Positions 22,760 to 36,800 of a stretch of DNA of 64,000 nt are shown here, one piece after another. Position 1 is the first letter of the stretch; each line of letters opens with the position of its first letter. The DNA comes from Solen grandis (Eukaryota; Mollusca; Bivalvia; Adapedonta; Solenidae), in NCBI GenBank assembly GCA_021229015.1, contig CM037777.1, positions 26,847,002 through 26,911,001 of the forward strand, read 5' to 3'. Both the position numbers and the translations under genes were made by a program. The notes under the pieces are model-generated. The model did not search any database. It saw only the letters and a list, made by a program, of their open reading frames with translations, and had not been told where the DNA came from.

Positions 22760-25700
22760 ATGAATCGATCGACGATTTTTTTAAAGCATCGTGGAAAGTT
22801 GATACATATTTTCAGGTCCAATTTCATCAGTACTAAACGTTCAGTAAATGGTAACTACATTTTTTTTCATTCATGGATCTTCCCAAGGTTATCCTACAAC
22901 TAACGGTATTTCGTCATCAATCTTCTTCGGACCTTCTTCTTATTCCGTTTACTACCCACATTCAATATACTGGCAACCATTTCCGAACTAAATCTATTTT
23001 CGTCAGTAACAATTCCTCTATTTAATTTTTGATTATGGCTCTGAAACCTGCAGAGATACACTCTGAAAAATAACAAATATTGGGTGTGCATTGTCATTAA
23101 CAGGAGGAGCGTCATTATTGTTCTTGTCTAACATATCAAGTGACAGCTTTTTTTCTCTTGACGGCACATTTGATAGGCAATGTAATAATTCTTATTTTTG
23201 GTGTGTACTGCACGAGTGCAAATTGGCAAGGGGGCCGCCGTGGCAGAGCGGTTACAGTCATGGACCACAAATCTCTCTGCCCCTCACCGCTGTGGGTTCG
23301 AATCCCGGTAGAGACTTTGGATTGTCATGTGAGGAAGCCCTCCAGCTGGCTTGCGGTAGGTCGGTGGTTCTACCCGGGTACCTCTGTGTACTCGGGGTCT
23401 TCCTCCACCTGTAATTAGCTGGAGGTCGCTATATGATTGAAATACTATCGCAGCGACACTAAAACCCAATACAACACAACAACAAATTGACAAAGATTGA
23501 AGAACTCATTTTGAAAGTTTGTATCAGATTGGTCAAGAGGCCATTACATAGCTAATGAAATACTGTGAGGCTCCTGTAACGTTTCAGCCGTATTACCGGT
23601 AATTGGGAATCCTGCAAATAGTGAAAAATTGGAGCCACTTTTTTTTTTACAAGCCAGGAAACAAGAACCCAACACTTTTTTTATCTTACTATTTGGCTTT
23701 AAAAAGGGTTTGTGTTTTTAAATGTGTTTTCTTCAGTTATTGTTTTCTATAATCTGTTATATTAAGATACTGCAGAATAATCAATAATTAAAAAAAAACT
23801 TAAACATATTGCAAATATTTCTTCCTTTCCAGTAATAGATGACAGTCTAAGTCCCCTTGGTGCCTACTTGGCCCGCTGTGAGACGGGAGAGTTGCGTGAA
23901 GATGAGTACCAGAAGATGATCATATCCTCCCTCGACAGACTACATGCTGACCTAACAGAGTACAAACCTCCACCTAAACAGAACATCATCTTAGAAAAGG
24001 TACATTATAAGGATTGAAATACTTTAATAGCTACCCTTTATGGCACTTTTGAAGTCTTTTATGTGTTGAATGGTTAAGATATGTGGTTATGCTATTTTTG
24101 TAGGTGTTTGAAATAATCTGCTATTCTTCTTGATTAAAGAAAAATATATTTTAATAAAATATGTGACAGTTTAGATCATATTTATTTAGCTTAATGGCCT
24201 GGCACAAAGTAATAAATATTAAGATTTATATGATTTTTCTTATGTGGCAAGACCCTGTGGTTACACCATTGTATTGTCAGCACAATTAGACTTCAAAGCA
24301 TTTCTCAGCCTGACAGAATTACCTGGTACCTTCTTTTTTTTTCTTCAACAATTTTTAGCTCACCTGAGCACTTGTGTCCACTTTTTGTCCGTCGTTTGTT
24401 GTCAACAATTGCTTGTGAACCCCCTAGAGGCCACATTTTTGGGCCAATCTTTATGAAAATTTGTCAGAATGTTTCTCTACACAATATCTCAAATGAGTTC
24501 AAAAATGGGTCATGTGGGGTCAAAAACAAGGTTATTAGGTCAAATCTTAGAAAATTAAAAAAAACAACAACTTGTGAACACTGTAGAGGCCATAGAGGCC
24601 CAATCTTCATAATATTTTGTCAGGATGTTTGTCTGCATGATATCTCTAATGAGTTTGAAATTGGGTCACGTAAGCTCAAAAATTTGTCCACCAGGTCAAA
24701 ACTAAAAAAAACCTTTTGAATACTCTAGAGGCCACAGTTTTAGCCCAATCTTCATATAATTTGGTCAGGATATTTGTGTACATCAACTCTTGGATGAGTT
24801 TGAACATGGGTCACATGAGTAAAAAAGTAGGTCACCTGGGTAAATCTTAGTAAAACCTTATTACCACTCTAGAAACCGCATTTTTTGGCCTAACCTTCAT
24901 GTAACTTGGTCAGAATGTTTGTTTACATCAAATCTTGGATGAGTTTAAAACTGGGTCACATGGGGTCAAAAAGTAGGTCACCAGTGCAAATTGTAGAAAA
25001 ACCTTTTGAACACTCTAAAATCTACATTTTTTCCCAGTCTTCATTAAACTTGATAAGAATATGACTGTATAAATTCCCAGATGAGTGCAAATTTATGTAG
25101 GATCAAAATCTAGGTCATTTTGTCAAATGTTAGAAAACATTTCAAACATTTTAGATGCCACATATTTTGTTATCATGCCTAACTCAGCAATCTTACTCAG
25201 GTGAGCGACACAGGGCCATCTTGGCCCTCTTTTTTAATCTTATGCTAGTCCCTCCTGATTGTTCCTGGTTTGTTCCAGTAATTTGTGCACGGGAAGGTCA
25301 TGAACAATGCTTTAATTTGTCCCCAATGAGGAATGAACATGCAGCCTTCAGATTCCTAGTCAACAAGAACTAGCAAATTTTTAAAAACATATTTCTGATA
25401 ATGTCAGTTGTGAAACAAGTCCTTACAATTTATACTTATCATTTTCAGTGTTTTCTGGTTTTGACTTCCTGCCTTGAAATGCCATGTGAAATTCTTGTCT
25501 GTATTTTTATTGGAACCCTCATCTTCAGATCCAAAGTCTACTACATGTACATGATATTGTTCCTACCTATGAAAGTAGTAATCATGTTTGACAATGACTT
25601 TCAGGCATCTTGACAGAACATTTGCTTCAAAATTTGGGAGTTCTATCTGAAAATTAGGAGTCCCTGAAAATGATTAAAGGTCTAAGATGTATCATGCAAA

Positions 25701-28700
25701 ATATGAAACTCAGGAGCATGCACATTTAGACTAGACTGCTTTATTTTATTCATTTTGTCTTAAACAAATGTTTGCAACAAATGTTGTTGTTCAATTTGCT
25801 TTTAATCAGAAGAGTAAATGTCTTGATACAACACCTGGCATGTGAATTCTGGAGTCCCTTCCCAATGTTTGATTTCTTTTTTGATCCTTGGACACTGTTA
25901 GTGTCAACCATTGAGTGTTGCTTATTTATAATAAAACCAGACCAGCCTGTGTGTTTTCTCTTAAACTAATCTGATCATCAAGTAGCAATGTGTACAGTAA
26001 TGAGGTGAAGAGAGCAGTACTGTTAAGAAAGGACCATTCCTCAGTGAGGAAAAAATCTTTTTTTTATTTTGCAATTTTTTTTGATACAGTATATCTCTTT
26101 TGAAGACAAATTTTAGAAAAGTTTTGTATAATATTAAGATATAAAAACTGGAAAAAATGGAAATGACTCAAAATTGATAATCACACAGGTGATATCAGGA
26201 TAGATGTTTTTATAATGTGTGTTTTACAATTCCTTCACGCATTTTCTGTATTTTGTTTATAAGTAATACTTGGTCCTTTTCTGAAGTGCTGGCAAGTCCT
26301 TTAGAGTAAAGCATTTTTCTTTTGCAATTTGTATGATGAGTGTACATATTTTACAGTTAATGGGACCCAGAAAAGTGGAAGCACCCAAAGGATTATATCT
26401 GTATGGGAGTGTGGGTGAGTCTTGATATTTATCTTTCTCTTTTTTTTTTCTTTATAAAATTATGTTGGTTGAGAAACAGGCTTTTATGTTGATTTGTAAA
26501 CAAAATCTTTCAACTTATTCTTATCCTTAATTAAAGTTTCAGGGTTGGACCAGTACTTTGTACATGTACCTGTGAAATCATGTAATATGCTTGGACCCCC
26601 CCCCCCCCCCCCCCCCCAGCTCCCAATTGGGGTTCAATCACAAAACCTCTTACACTTTATCAAAATGTTAATAACATTTGAAACTATTATAAAGTGATTT
26701 TTTGTCTTTTTAAGTCACATCCCATCCCGTTTCGCAAAATCGCCAATTATCACTCAGTGCTATTGAGTTAGGCAGTTTTAGTTCGGATATTCTTCAACTT
26801 CAGTGAAAGCTTTAAGTTCTTAAATACTATGTATCAATTTGATCAGATAACGTTTATACTTGGATATTTAACTATTGGATATATTTTCAGATTTAATTCA
26901 TTATTTAAATGTATTTAATTAACATTGATCGCAAAACTTGAATAGCAATATGGTGACTGTACAAAGGTTTATGTATAGCTTTAAGATTCATGTTTTTCCT
27001 TGATAAATGCAAGTTTTGCTGAAATATTGGTAAAGAGGGATTTAATTATTTATTTTCAAGTTTTTACAACTCCAATAAATCCCTTTAGATGATGCATATA
27101 GTATGTGGTCATTATTGTGGACCTATAGATAACCTGCAAGCCTGATAATTGATTGATGTTTGCAGGTTGTGGGAAGACGATGCTGATGGATCTATTTTAC
27201 AACCAGTGTAAAGTAAGACGCAAACAGCGTGTACATTTCCACAAGTTCATGTTAGATGTACACCAAAGTAAGTTGTTTGTTTTTTTTTAATTTTTTTTTT
27301 TTTATTAATTTTTAGCTTGTGTCATTGCCCCCCCCCCCCCCCCGGACTTTCTTACATTACATGCATAATAGCCAAATCCCAGGGGCGGGGTCATCCCCCC
27401 GGTACCCCCCTCTGGATCTTCCTCTGCATAACTAATAACTAAAGTACCTGTATGTTCTCATACAATTTAAACTAATTAGGGGTGGAATACTTCAGAACGC
27501 AGTTGTCTATGCTTTATACTCTAATTTATATTTCACTTTAACTTTCATTCATTAAGCCTTATTTTCCATCTATTTCATGTACCCAGTCTCTGAAATGAAA
27601 TGAAGATTTTGTATGAAAAAACCCATACTCTTACATATGGAAAGTCATAACTATCTTAAACCATTTTTTGTTACAATTTAAATCATTACAATGTATCCAT
27701 CTGAAGTAGCATGGTATGATTTCATAGACATTGTATTAAATGAAGATACTTTATATGATTCCACTCATAACATATAGGTACCTTATATAGCCATGGATTT
27801 CCATACTTAAACATGTATACTGTTTTATAAAAGTTGCTGCAAGCTTTGCAGTACAAGATTACAAACAAGCCTGGTGACCATTTTACCAGCCTCTCCCTGG
27901 CAGACTTGTGCAATTTTTTTCACCAGTAATCATATTTTTGAGTATTGTATATTTCAGAAATACACAAATGGAAGAAAGCACTTCCAGTAGAGCGCAATGT
28001 AAAGAAAACACAATCATATGACCCTATACTACCTGTGGCAGAAGGCATTAGTGCAGAAACATGGCTCCTGTGTTTTGATGAATTTCAGGTAATCTCAATT
28101 TGTTAATTACAAAATGAAAAAGACTGATGTCCTAGTTTCACAAGCATCTTATTTCAGTCTGTGTTCAGCCATTTTTATTGTCCTTAAAACATCAGATTAT
28201 TTATTTCTGTTTGATGATAAGATGGAATTTGATAGAATTTCTTTTAAAGACATCTTTCTGCAGACTTAAGATGAATTATAAAAATGTTCATGTTTGGTGA
28301 CCAGGTGACAGATATAGCAGATGCAATGATCCTTAAGCGACTGTTCACTGAGCTGTATAACAATGGTGTTGTTGTCGTGGCAACCTCAAACAGAGCTCCA
28401 GATGGTATGATTCAATTTTTGTCCTTTTCCATTTATAAGAATAATTTCTGGCTTTGTTTCCTTTTCATGATAATAAAATATTAAAATAAGTATTTTAAAA
28501 GTTTGCCTTAATGTTTCATGTAACTTGTTTAATGATGCCTTGCAAAGTTTCACCCATATTCTTGAGTAAAAAATGGTCTTTACATGTAACATCCAGTCCT
28601 AGGAATTTGACATGTCATAAAATATCTCACCTTCAGATATCATTCAATTTGTCTTTAATCCCATATCTTAAGATAAATATAATGCTTTAAGAAACTTTAT

Positions 28701-31700
28701 TTGATAATTTTGTCAGTTAATAATGTCATATATGACACATACATTATGTTTTCTCCTGGGGGTATATAGCACAAGGGAAGTGCTTGCTGTAAATGCTTGT
28801 TGGCACTTTTTTGGCTAAAGCAAACAACCTCATTCAGTGAAGTGTTTTAAAGATGGTGTCTAACATTGATAACTATGTAACAAACAGCATTTAAGAGTTC
28901 CAAGCATTTACCTGGCACATGAAACTTCCAAACAAATGTTTATGAACAAATGGATAATATCCATTTAAAAAGTGAACACCAACACTCATGTAAGCTGTGT
29001 TTATTTACCATGGTCACCATATCACAGTGTGGGAAGCAGCTTTGCAGCATTTAAAAGCAATTTGGCTATGTAATGCACCCTTGATTGTTATAAAAGTAAA
29101 TACACAGCATGGACATTCAGCCTTTTCCAAACGATGAGGAGAATTTTAAATTAAAAAAATCCTGAAATTCAAGATGGGTGTTTGCGTATAAAAGAGGTTA
29201 TTTACTTTGTAAAATTAGCTGCAAACAAAGGCTTTTAGGAGATATTAAACCAAATACAATGTAGTGTTTTCATGAAGTGATCCTGTATTTTTTCATAATT
29301 ACACTTCTATTCAGTTAATTGTCCCTCAGTTATGCAGTAATTTTCAAGTACATATTACCATAAATGCAACTTAGGAAATGAAATTTTGTTTTTATATCCA
29401 TTTTTAAAAGACATATACATACTTGAATTTATTTTCTAAAGTATTGAAAAAACCTACTGTAATACTTGTATTTGAATGATCCCTCAATTAACTTTCAGAT
29501 TTATATAAAAATGGGCTACAGAGAGGAAACTTTGTGCCATTTATAGATATATTAAAGGTAAGACACGTTTTTCCTGAAATTTCATTTTAACCAGTCAAAG
29601 CATGTCTCTTTCAGTTGCATCTTATTGTGTCCAGTTTTACAAAAAATTAATTATCTTTTAACATGGCTAAGTCAAGGCTATATAGTGGGGGTATTCATCA
29701 CCTTCAGTGATAGCCTTAGTTTTTGCAATAGAATTACATTGTGGAATAAATGATTCTGTTCTAGTAGATCCAAGCGAAATCCACATATTAAATCTCTCTC
29801 TATAGAAATGTATCCTCTGTTGCAGAAACGCAGCGAGGTTCTTTGTTTAGACTCCGGAATAGATTACAGAATGACAACACTACCTGCCGAGGGAAAACTC
29901 TATTTCCTGTAAGTAATGGACATTTTCAATGTTAAAATTTGCATTCAAATTAATTTTCAAGATAATCCAATAGTTTCTCTGCAATATCATGTGATCATTT
30001 GTTAATTTTGGATACTGTTTGATAGCAGTTGACCCAATCAGAAATGGAAAATAATTACTATAAACAGTAAAGTAAAAGGGAAACTTAAATATCTATTCAA
30101 AGGTCCATCTGATTATAAACATTCATGGATAGGCAAACAAACCTCCTGTAAACAATATAAGAAACTTTTGCAGCTGTAAATTTCGTCTAGGGCAGTTCAT
30201 ATTTTTAGCTTGACTATTTGAAGCATATCAGAGCTATTGTAGTCACTCATGTGCTTTTTGGTTAAAGTTTTGCTTGCAAGTTACTATCAAGCTTATATCA
30301 CAATAACTATTTTTGTTATTGACTTGAAAGTAGATGAATGTATTCAGGTGCATCAGACAACCAAGTTAGATAACTCTTGACTGAATTTGATAATTATTAT
30401 GGCCCCTTTTTAACTTAGAAATATTGGTTAAAGTTTAGCATGCAATAAAAAATTTGGTTAAAGTTTTGCATGCAAGCTACTATCTAGTTTGTATCTCAAT
30501 AACCATTCATGGTATTGACTTAAAAGTTTATGAATATGTTTAGGGGCATCAGACAACCAAGGTAGATAACTCTTGATGGAATATATTACTTTTTAATTAA
30601 ATTTTAATTTTAGAATATTTCTTAATTTATATGTGGGTTATTTGAAACATCTTTAATATGTGTAGGGGTATCATACTTTCATTGTAGATAACTCTTGATA
30701 GAATATGTTACAAATTATTGCCCTTTTTAACTTAGAAATTTCTGGTTACAGTTTTGCATGCAATACTTTCATGCTAAAATCTCAGTATCCAGGCATGGGA
30801 TTGATTTGAAACATCTTTAATATGTGTAGGGGTATCATACTTTCATTGTAGATAACTTTTGATGGAATATATTACAAATTATTGCCACTTTTTAACTTAG
30901 AAATTTTGGCTAAAGTTTTGCATGCTTATATCTCAGTATCCAGGCATGGGATTGATTTGAAACATCTTTAATATGTTTAGGAGTATCATACTATCAGGGT
31001 AGATAACTTTTAATGGAATATATTACAAGTTATGGCCCCTTTTTTACCTTAGAAATTTGGTTAAATTTTGCATGCAAGGTACTTTCATGCTTATGTCTCA
31101 GAGTCCAGGCATGGGATTGATTTGAAACATCTTTAATATGTTTAGGGGTATCATACTTTAAAGGAAGATAACACTTGATGGAATATATTAAAAATTATGA
31201 CTCCCTTTTAACTTAGAATTTTGGTTAAATTTTTGCATTCAAGCTACTATCCAGCTTATATCTCAGAAATTGCTTGTGGAATTGCCTAGAAAGTTAAGGA
31301 GTGTCTTCAGGGGCATCAGAAAACTAAGGAGGATAACTTTTGGACTGAAATTTTATGCTAATTATGGCCCTTTTCTAACTTGGATTTTTGGTTAAAGTTT
31401 TAAGGGGTATCAGACTATCAAGGTATATCATTTTTGACTATTATTATGTACAGGGTATGTGAAGGGCAAGAATTGAAATAGATTTACCAACAAGCATTTT
31501 GAATAATCGAGCATGCTGTCCTCTGACAGCTCTTGTTTGTTGTTGTTCCTATCTGGCACAGTACTACTTGCTATACTGACAAAGCCTTGTTATAAACAGG
31601 GTATGCCAAGGGCAAGAATTGGAATAGATTTCATTTGATTTTACCTTCAAGCATTTCGAATAGTTGAAGGTGCTGTCTTATGGACAGCTCTTGTTACTTT

Positions 31701-34700
31701 ATGTCTTAAGGTGAAAGATACTTGTTTTGAGCTCAATCTAGATTGCAAATCCATTGTCATATTGATTTCCTGGATGTTTGTTTTAAAGTTACATGACGTA
31801 AAATGAGATTTGAAAATTGCTTTACTATGAAAAAAAAATACAAAAGGAAAACCCCCACATGAATCAGATGTTTTAAAATGATGAAAGTTTTATAGCAGGA
31901 TTTTTATAGGAAGAATTTTACAGACAGGACTTACGGCAGAAATTGATAAATGCAGCTGAAGTATTGCTTATGGGTTTTTAAAACAAAGAAGCACATTATT
32001 AATTTTATTGCATAACAAAACCATAAATATCAACAGATCTGTCCCCAAGTTTTTATGAACAATTATCAGAACACAAGATATTTCATGGTTTCAGGACTAC
32101 CAAAGCTGACTGTGATGAAAAATTGGATGAAGTGTTCTCTGAGCTAATTGCAGAGGAAGATGATGGTAAAGTGTTCTTCCTTCATTTCATATTTTGATTG
32201 TTTACTAGAACAAAAACACTTTGAATGGTACTTTTTAGCTTGACTTTTCATATAATAAAGAGAGCTATCCCACTCACTGGAGCATTGATGTTGGCATCGA
32301 CGTAGTGCTTTGGTGAAAGTTTTGCTTGCAAGGCTACATCTGAATAATCACCCCACAAATAAAACTTAGGATAGGTTTATTTATTCCACGGCTTCACTAA
32401 GTGAATATATATATACATGTATGAAGTATGCAAAACGCTAAATAGTTTTTTTTTATTGTTGAGTGAAGGTGTTTTAGGGAGGGTATCAATTACCATCTAG
32501 CTTGAACATTCTTGTACATTCTGAAAGGACAAAGTGTGGGGTGGCCACATACATGACCACTGATCCAATGGTTGCATGTTTGACCCATGTTATGGGCAAG
32601 AATCTGTTGTGACCTACTCAGATGCAAAGTACTGATCCAACCCAGGAACTGTCAAGGGGGATTAGGATATGATTTCCAATCAATGTGAAGAGAAAGGTTA
32701 AAAACAAAGGAAAAGTCATTAGTTTCTTAAGTGACAGTCACAGAATGAACTGTTAAGATTTTTTTCCTGATAAGACAAATTTCAGTTTTTGTCGAGTCTG
32801 CTTGTGATGAGCTCAACATAGTCACCACAATGGAGGAACAGTGTTTGTGTGTGCGTGCATGCGTGCGTGCGTCCGTCTGGATTATGCTTGTCCGGACCAT
32901 TACTCTGTCATTATTGGGAGGATTTAAAAATAACTTGGCACAAATGTTCACCATGATGAGACACTGTGTAGCAAACAAGAACAATGTGTTAAGTTTAAAG
33001 GTCAAGGTCACACTTAGAGGTCAAATGTAAAAAATAGGTCTAAAACAGCTTGTCCGGACCATTACTCTTTCATTTGGTGGGGGGGAGGGAATTTCAAAAT
33101 TACTTGGCACATATGTTCACCATGATGAGATACGGTGTTGCGAACAAGAACAATGTGTTTAGCTCAAAGGTCAAGGTTACACTTAGAGGTCAAGTGTAAA
33201 AAATTGGTCTAAAACAGCTTGTCTGGACCATTCTCTAAACCGATGAGACACTGTGTCTCACGTAGGAGCAGTGTGTTAAGCTTAAAGGTCAAGGTCACAT
33301 TTAGAGGTCAAATGTAAAAAATTGGTCTAAAACAGCTTATCTGGACCATTACTTTGTCATTATTGGGGGAGATTTAAAAATAACTTGGCACAAATCTTCA
33401 CCATGATGAGATACTGTGTCAGGCACAAGAACTGTGTGTTAAGCTGGAATGTCAAGGTCATTCTTTGAGGTCAAATGTAAAAAAAAAGAAGTTCATTTTA
33501 ACTTGTCTAGGCTGTTTCTTTGCCATGGATGGAGGGTTTCTTGAATAATTTGATGAAATGTCAAGCTAAGCAAGATGGGGTGTCGCTCAGAAGAACCAGA
33601 TTCGTAACTCAGTGTTCAAGACCATACATAGAGGTTAGAGGTCATGGAGCTGGATTTGCTTGTGTGGGCTGTAACTTAGACATGGATTGCATCATTTTCA
33701 AATACCTTCGCAGTTATGTTAACCTCAATGAGGCATAGTGTCTTGTAGAAGATTTTGTCCTTAGCTCAAAGGCCTATGTGACACCTAGAGGTCAAAGGTC
33801 ATGGAGTTGGATTTTCTTTTCTTTGCTGTAACTTAGACATGGATCAGGATTTTCAAATAATTGGCAGTTATGTTAACCTTAATTAGACCTAGAGTTAGGC
33901 ACAAGAGTTTCGGCTATAGCTCAAAGGTTACACCTAGAGGTAAAAGGTCATGGAGTTGGATTTGCTTGTCTGGGCTGTTACTTAGACATGGATCAGGATT
34001 CCAAGGTCGCACATAGAGGTCAAAGGTAATTTGCTCGTCTGGGCTGTAACTTAGATGTTGAACACAGGATTTCCAAATAAACTTGCAATTATTTTTACTT
34101 CAATTGGACAGAGTGTCATGTACAATTAGATTTGTGACCCTAACTCTAAGGTGAAGGTCATACTTAGAGGTCAAAGGTCATTTTCTTGTCAGGGCTGTAA
34201 CCTAGACATGGATAGGAAGATTTTCAAATAAGTTGGCAGCAACGTTTGCCTAAATGATCTGAAGCGTTAAGCACAAGAGCTGGGTCCATAGTTTCAAGAT
34301 CAAGGTCACACTTAGAAGTGAAGTTCATCATGCTGGATTTGCTCTTTTGGGCTGTAAATTTTCTCTGGATCAGAATTAACAATTGATTTGGCGGTAAGTT
34401 TTGCCTCAATGAGATGATGTGTCGCACTAAAGAGATGGGTCCCTAAAGCTCCATGGTCAGGGTCACACTTAGAGGTAAAAGAGGCACCTTAGGTAGCTTA
34501 GACATGTTGCCCTTAGGCATCTAGTTTTATCTTTTGTCCCCACACACACACATGCACACAATGTATCAAAATTTTATCATATCACCACCTCTGTGGTGTA
34601 TAGGAATCACTCTGTCCCATCTACCTGTTAGTCACAACATCAATTCAGGGATTATCAGAGCAGTGAACAATTTGAGTCAAGACACCATTGGTTACACTTC

Positions 34701-36800
34701 AGTACCTGTTATAGCTCTAGTTGTGACTTAGTGACTTTGCTAATATTTGTGATGGCTTTTTCTTGAGACAAACTGGTGTGACAGTTTGCTGTTGTATTAC
34801 AGTTGAACATCCCCAGACCCTGGATGTTCTGGGTCGAGACTTACGACTAGCCAAGACTTGCGGCCGTGTGGTAGACACAACTTTTGGAAGCATGTGTTCC
34901 CAGGTAAATACAGCGGTCATCCAATAAAAACCACCACACTAGTACAAGTTCCATTTCCTAATGATATTTCCATTAAATTTGGTTAAACATGTCTTAAGAC
35001 CACCTTATGGCTGCAGGTTCCTTATATCACAGAGTGTGTGTGTGTGTGTTTATTCACTTTTTTTTATTTTGGCAAATTCATCCAACAAAGAATAAGGAAA
35101 ATTTTCCCGAATCTCATATTATATTTATTATATACCAAGCTGCACAAATTCAGTATTTTTTGTTGTTGAGTCAAGGCAGTGTAATGGGGATAGTAATCAT
35201 GTTCAGAGGTTACTCCGGTTGAGATTTAACAGTACAAATAACTTGTAGGTTGTTGCCCCTTTTCAGCACCTTCTGTATGTCAAGTTTGTAACAGTGTGAA
35301 CCTGTTCAGACAGGGGATTGCTTTCAGGTGTAAATTTTGAATGAAATTCTTGTCAAAAGATAGAAATATTACACAAGATAGAATTATATGTTGTTTACTA
35401 GGTATTTCAAACAGATGTATAAATTTGTTATGAAAAATAACATGAGGCTGAATTTTAGACAAAAGCAAAAAAATTACCCAAGAGCAGATAAAAATAATTT
35501 GTATTATTTAGATACTTGTATTACAAACAATTGTGTTGTTAATTTGGAATAAAAAAGGAAATTAGTTGACTTTTACACGTAAATAACTTGACTGGGCATA
35601 ATTATTTTAGGCCCTAGGTGCTATAGACTACCTTGAGATCAGTCGGCATTTTGACACGTCATCATTCGAATATACCCAAGATGACATTGAAGAACAAGTC
35701 AGAGGCAAGAGGTTCATCGTCATGATCGACACATTCTATGATAACAAGGTAGAGATGAAGATCAAATATTTGTGTTTACAGAGTTACTTTCTTTTATTTT
35801 GTCATTATTATATTGTTCTTTGTCACTAAATTATTTTCATTTTCTCAACATCTGTTTACAATTTAGTTGAAATGAATATCAGCCAGTTGATAAAAGGAGA
35901 GAAAAAAGTCAAGCCAGTCCAGGACTTGAACTATGGACCCCTTGTTTATAGGAAATGTTCTCTCATGACTGAGCCACTGGGTTGCTTGCATAAGTTTCTC
36001 TCATGTTATAAGTACCATAACACAAAGAATAGGCCATAAAATTGTGTGTATAACACTGTGTGATTATATTGGACAGGGATGTCTATACACAGGCTTCTCA
36101 TAATTCCAAACAGGGTTCTGGACTTCAGTTCTAGGGGAAAGGGCTCCGGTTTTCCTGTCAAGTATCTCCATGGAAAACTTCATCTTTTAAGCAAATCTTT
36201 GTCAAGGAGTCCAGTTTTCTTAATCCTAATAAGGAGCCTGTGTATTGTATTTTGTTATATGCGGATATGAAGCAATGTTGTATGCTGTTCAGGTACGTGT
36301 GGTCTGCTCGGCTGAGGCTCTGCCAAACCAGCTTTTCACCAGAGGAGACGTGAGCCTGAGAGACGAAGATATGAACCGGATGTTGATGGATGACCTCGGC
36401 ATAAAGGCTGTAAGTTTGTTCTTTTGACGCTGTCTCTTAAAATCTGTTAGGTTTAAATTGATTCAATATGGTCTCATAACTTAAGTTGCTATTTGAGAAT
36501 GGCATAGATGGTAGTGTATAGGTCAACAGTGTGTGAGGAAATGTTTTAATCACTTTTAGTAATAGTTCTAGTACTTAATAGCTGAAAATATCTGTTTTAC
36601 TTACACATTATGTCATGATTAGATATTTACTTGCATATTTAAATTGTTTTTCTTTTTCTTTACAGAACTCTGATCTCTCGCAGGCCAGTATTTTCACTGG
36701 AGAGGAAGAATTGTTTGCTTTTGAAAGAACTGTTTCTAGGTTATCTGAGATGCAGACAGAAGCGTACTGGGACAACAGAGAACCCCGCGAGACTTCTTGA
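22760..36800 (+). CDS. AFG1L: AFG1-like mitochondrial AAA+ ATPase, complete 13-exon gene
   Basis: Exons: 22760-22850, 23833-23999, 26357-26414, 27166-27267, 27958-28088, 28305-28404, 29499-29557, 29826-29908, 32095-32165, 34803-34903, 35611-35748, 36293-36409, 36666-36800. All junctions are GT-AG with continuous phase; CDS 1353 nt, 450 aa (human AFG1L about 480). Exon 1 encodes ~30 residues rich in Arg/Lys/Ser with no acidic residue, as expected for a mitochondrial presequence. Walker A is GSVGCGKT (103-110), Walker B LLCFDE (176-181), sensor-1 region VVVVATSNR (205-213), and the likely arginine finger lies in GLQR (222-225). The C-terminus holds the family signature [17 protein letters not shown]. 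Family members are matrix/inner-membrane ATPases involved in turnover of respiratory-chain subunits. Walker A has Cys where human and yeast have Thr, as I recall. Exon 1 is the least certain part, but its donor phase and its mitochondrial character fit exactly. Confidence 0.95.
23230..23482 (+). mobile_element. tRNA-derived SINE, family 1, in AFG1L intron 1
   Basis: Box A TGGCAGAGCGGTTACAG, box B GGTTCGAATCC, family 1 body and tail. Flanked by an 11-bp direct repeat CAAATTG(G/A)CAA (23219-23229 and 23483-23493; one mismatch), a target duplication showing a real retroposition. It sits ~350 bp before exon 2. Confidence 0.9.
24357..25235 (+). repeat. ~145-bp-period tandem repeat block in AFG1L intron 2
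   Basis: Begins TTTTTAGCTCACCTGAGCAC, then a GTCCGTCG patch, then about five diverged units each with CTCTAGAGGCCACA-like, TTGGTCAGAATGTTTG-like and GGGTCACATG-like words. It closes with CAGGTGAGCGAC (inverted relative to the start) and a 7-bp-stem hairpin AGGGCCA TCT TGGCCCT. Architecture resembles pearl/Helitron-like bivalve repeats. Confidence 0.7.
26596..26619. repeat. Poly-C tract in AFG1L intron 3
   Basis: Long uninterrupted C run; another lies in the next intron at ~27330-27343. Exact lengths are probably unreliable. Confidence 0.8.
28405..29498. other. AFG1L intron 6
   Basis: AT-rich, no repeat or RNA gene identified by eye. Confidence 0.4.
30205..31703 (+). repeat. ~150-bp-period tandem repeat block in AFG1L intron 8
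   Basis: Starts TTTTTAGCTTGACTATTTGA; about eight diverged units share GGTTAAAGTTTTGCATGCAA, CAGGCATGGGATTGATTTGA and GGGGTATCATACT. Two copies of an end-like hairpin, TGCTGTC(CTCT)GACAGCTCTTGT and a variant, lie at ~31514 and ~31671. Confidence 0.7.
32237..32360 (+). repeat. Truncated start of the intron-8-type repeat
   Basis: TTTTTAGCTTGACTTTTC, then AGAGCTATCCCACTCACT and GGTGAAAGTTTTGCTTGCAA repeat the first ~110 bp of the 30205 block, without core repeats. Confidence 0.6.
32792..34524 (+). repeat. ~160-bp-period tandem repeat block in AFG1L intron 9
   Basis: After TCGAGTCTGCTTGTGATGAG and a GTGC/GTCC-type tetranucleotide patch (~32847-32877), about ten units share CTTGTCCGGACCATTACTCT or its later form CTGGGCTGTAACTTAGACAT, ATGATGAGACACTGTGT and GGTCAAGGTCACACTTAGAG. 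It ends in a short hairpin (TTGCC/GGCAT) and CTAG followed by T, as at Helitron 3' ends. Confidence 0.7.
35895..35990 (-). pseudogene. tRNA-like remnant in AFG1L intron 11
   Basis: On the minus strand box A-like AGTGGCTCAGTCATGAGAG and box B-like AGTTCAAGTCC at roughly tRNA spacing. The acceptor ends do not pair well. Either a decayed tRNA or a SINE head. Confidence 0.4.

Noticed and set aside
23091..23418. Two overlapping plus-strand ORFs of ~100 codons
   Set aside because: They are translations of the family 1 SINE; the head has tRNA boxes and a target duplication.
28284..28484. Stand-alone 66-codon ORF
   Set aside because: It is AFG1L exon 6 read through into its intron.
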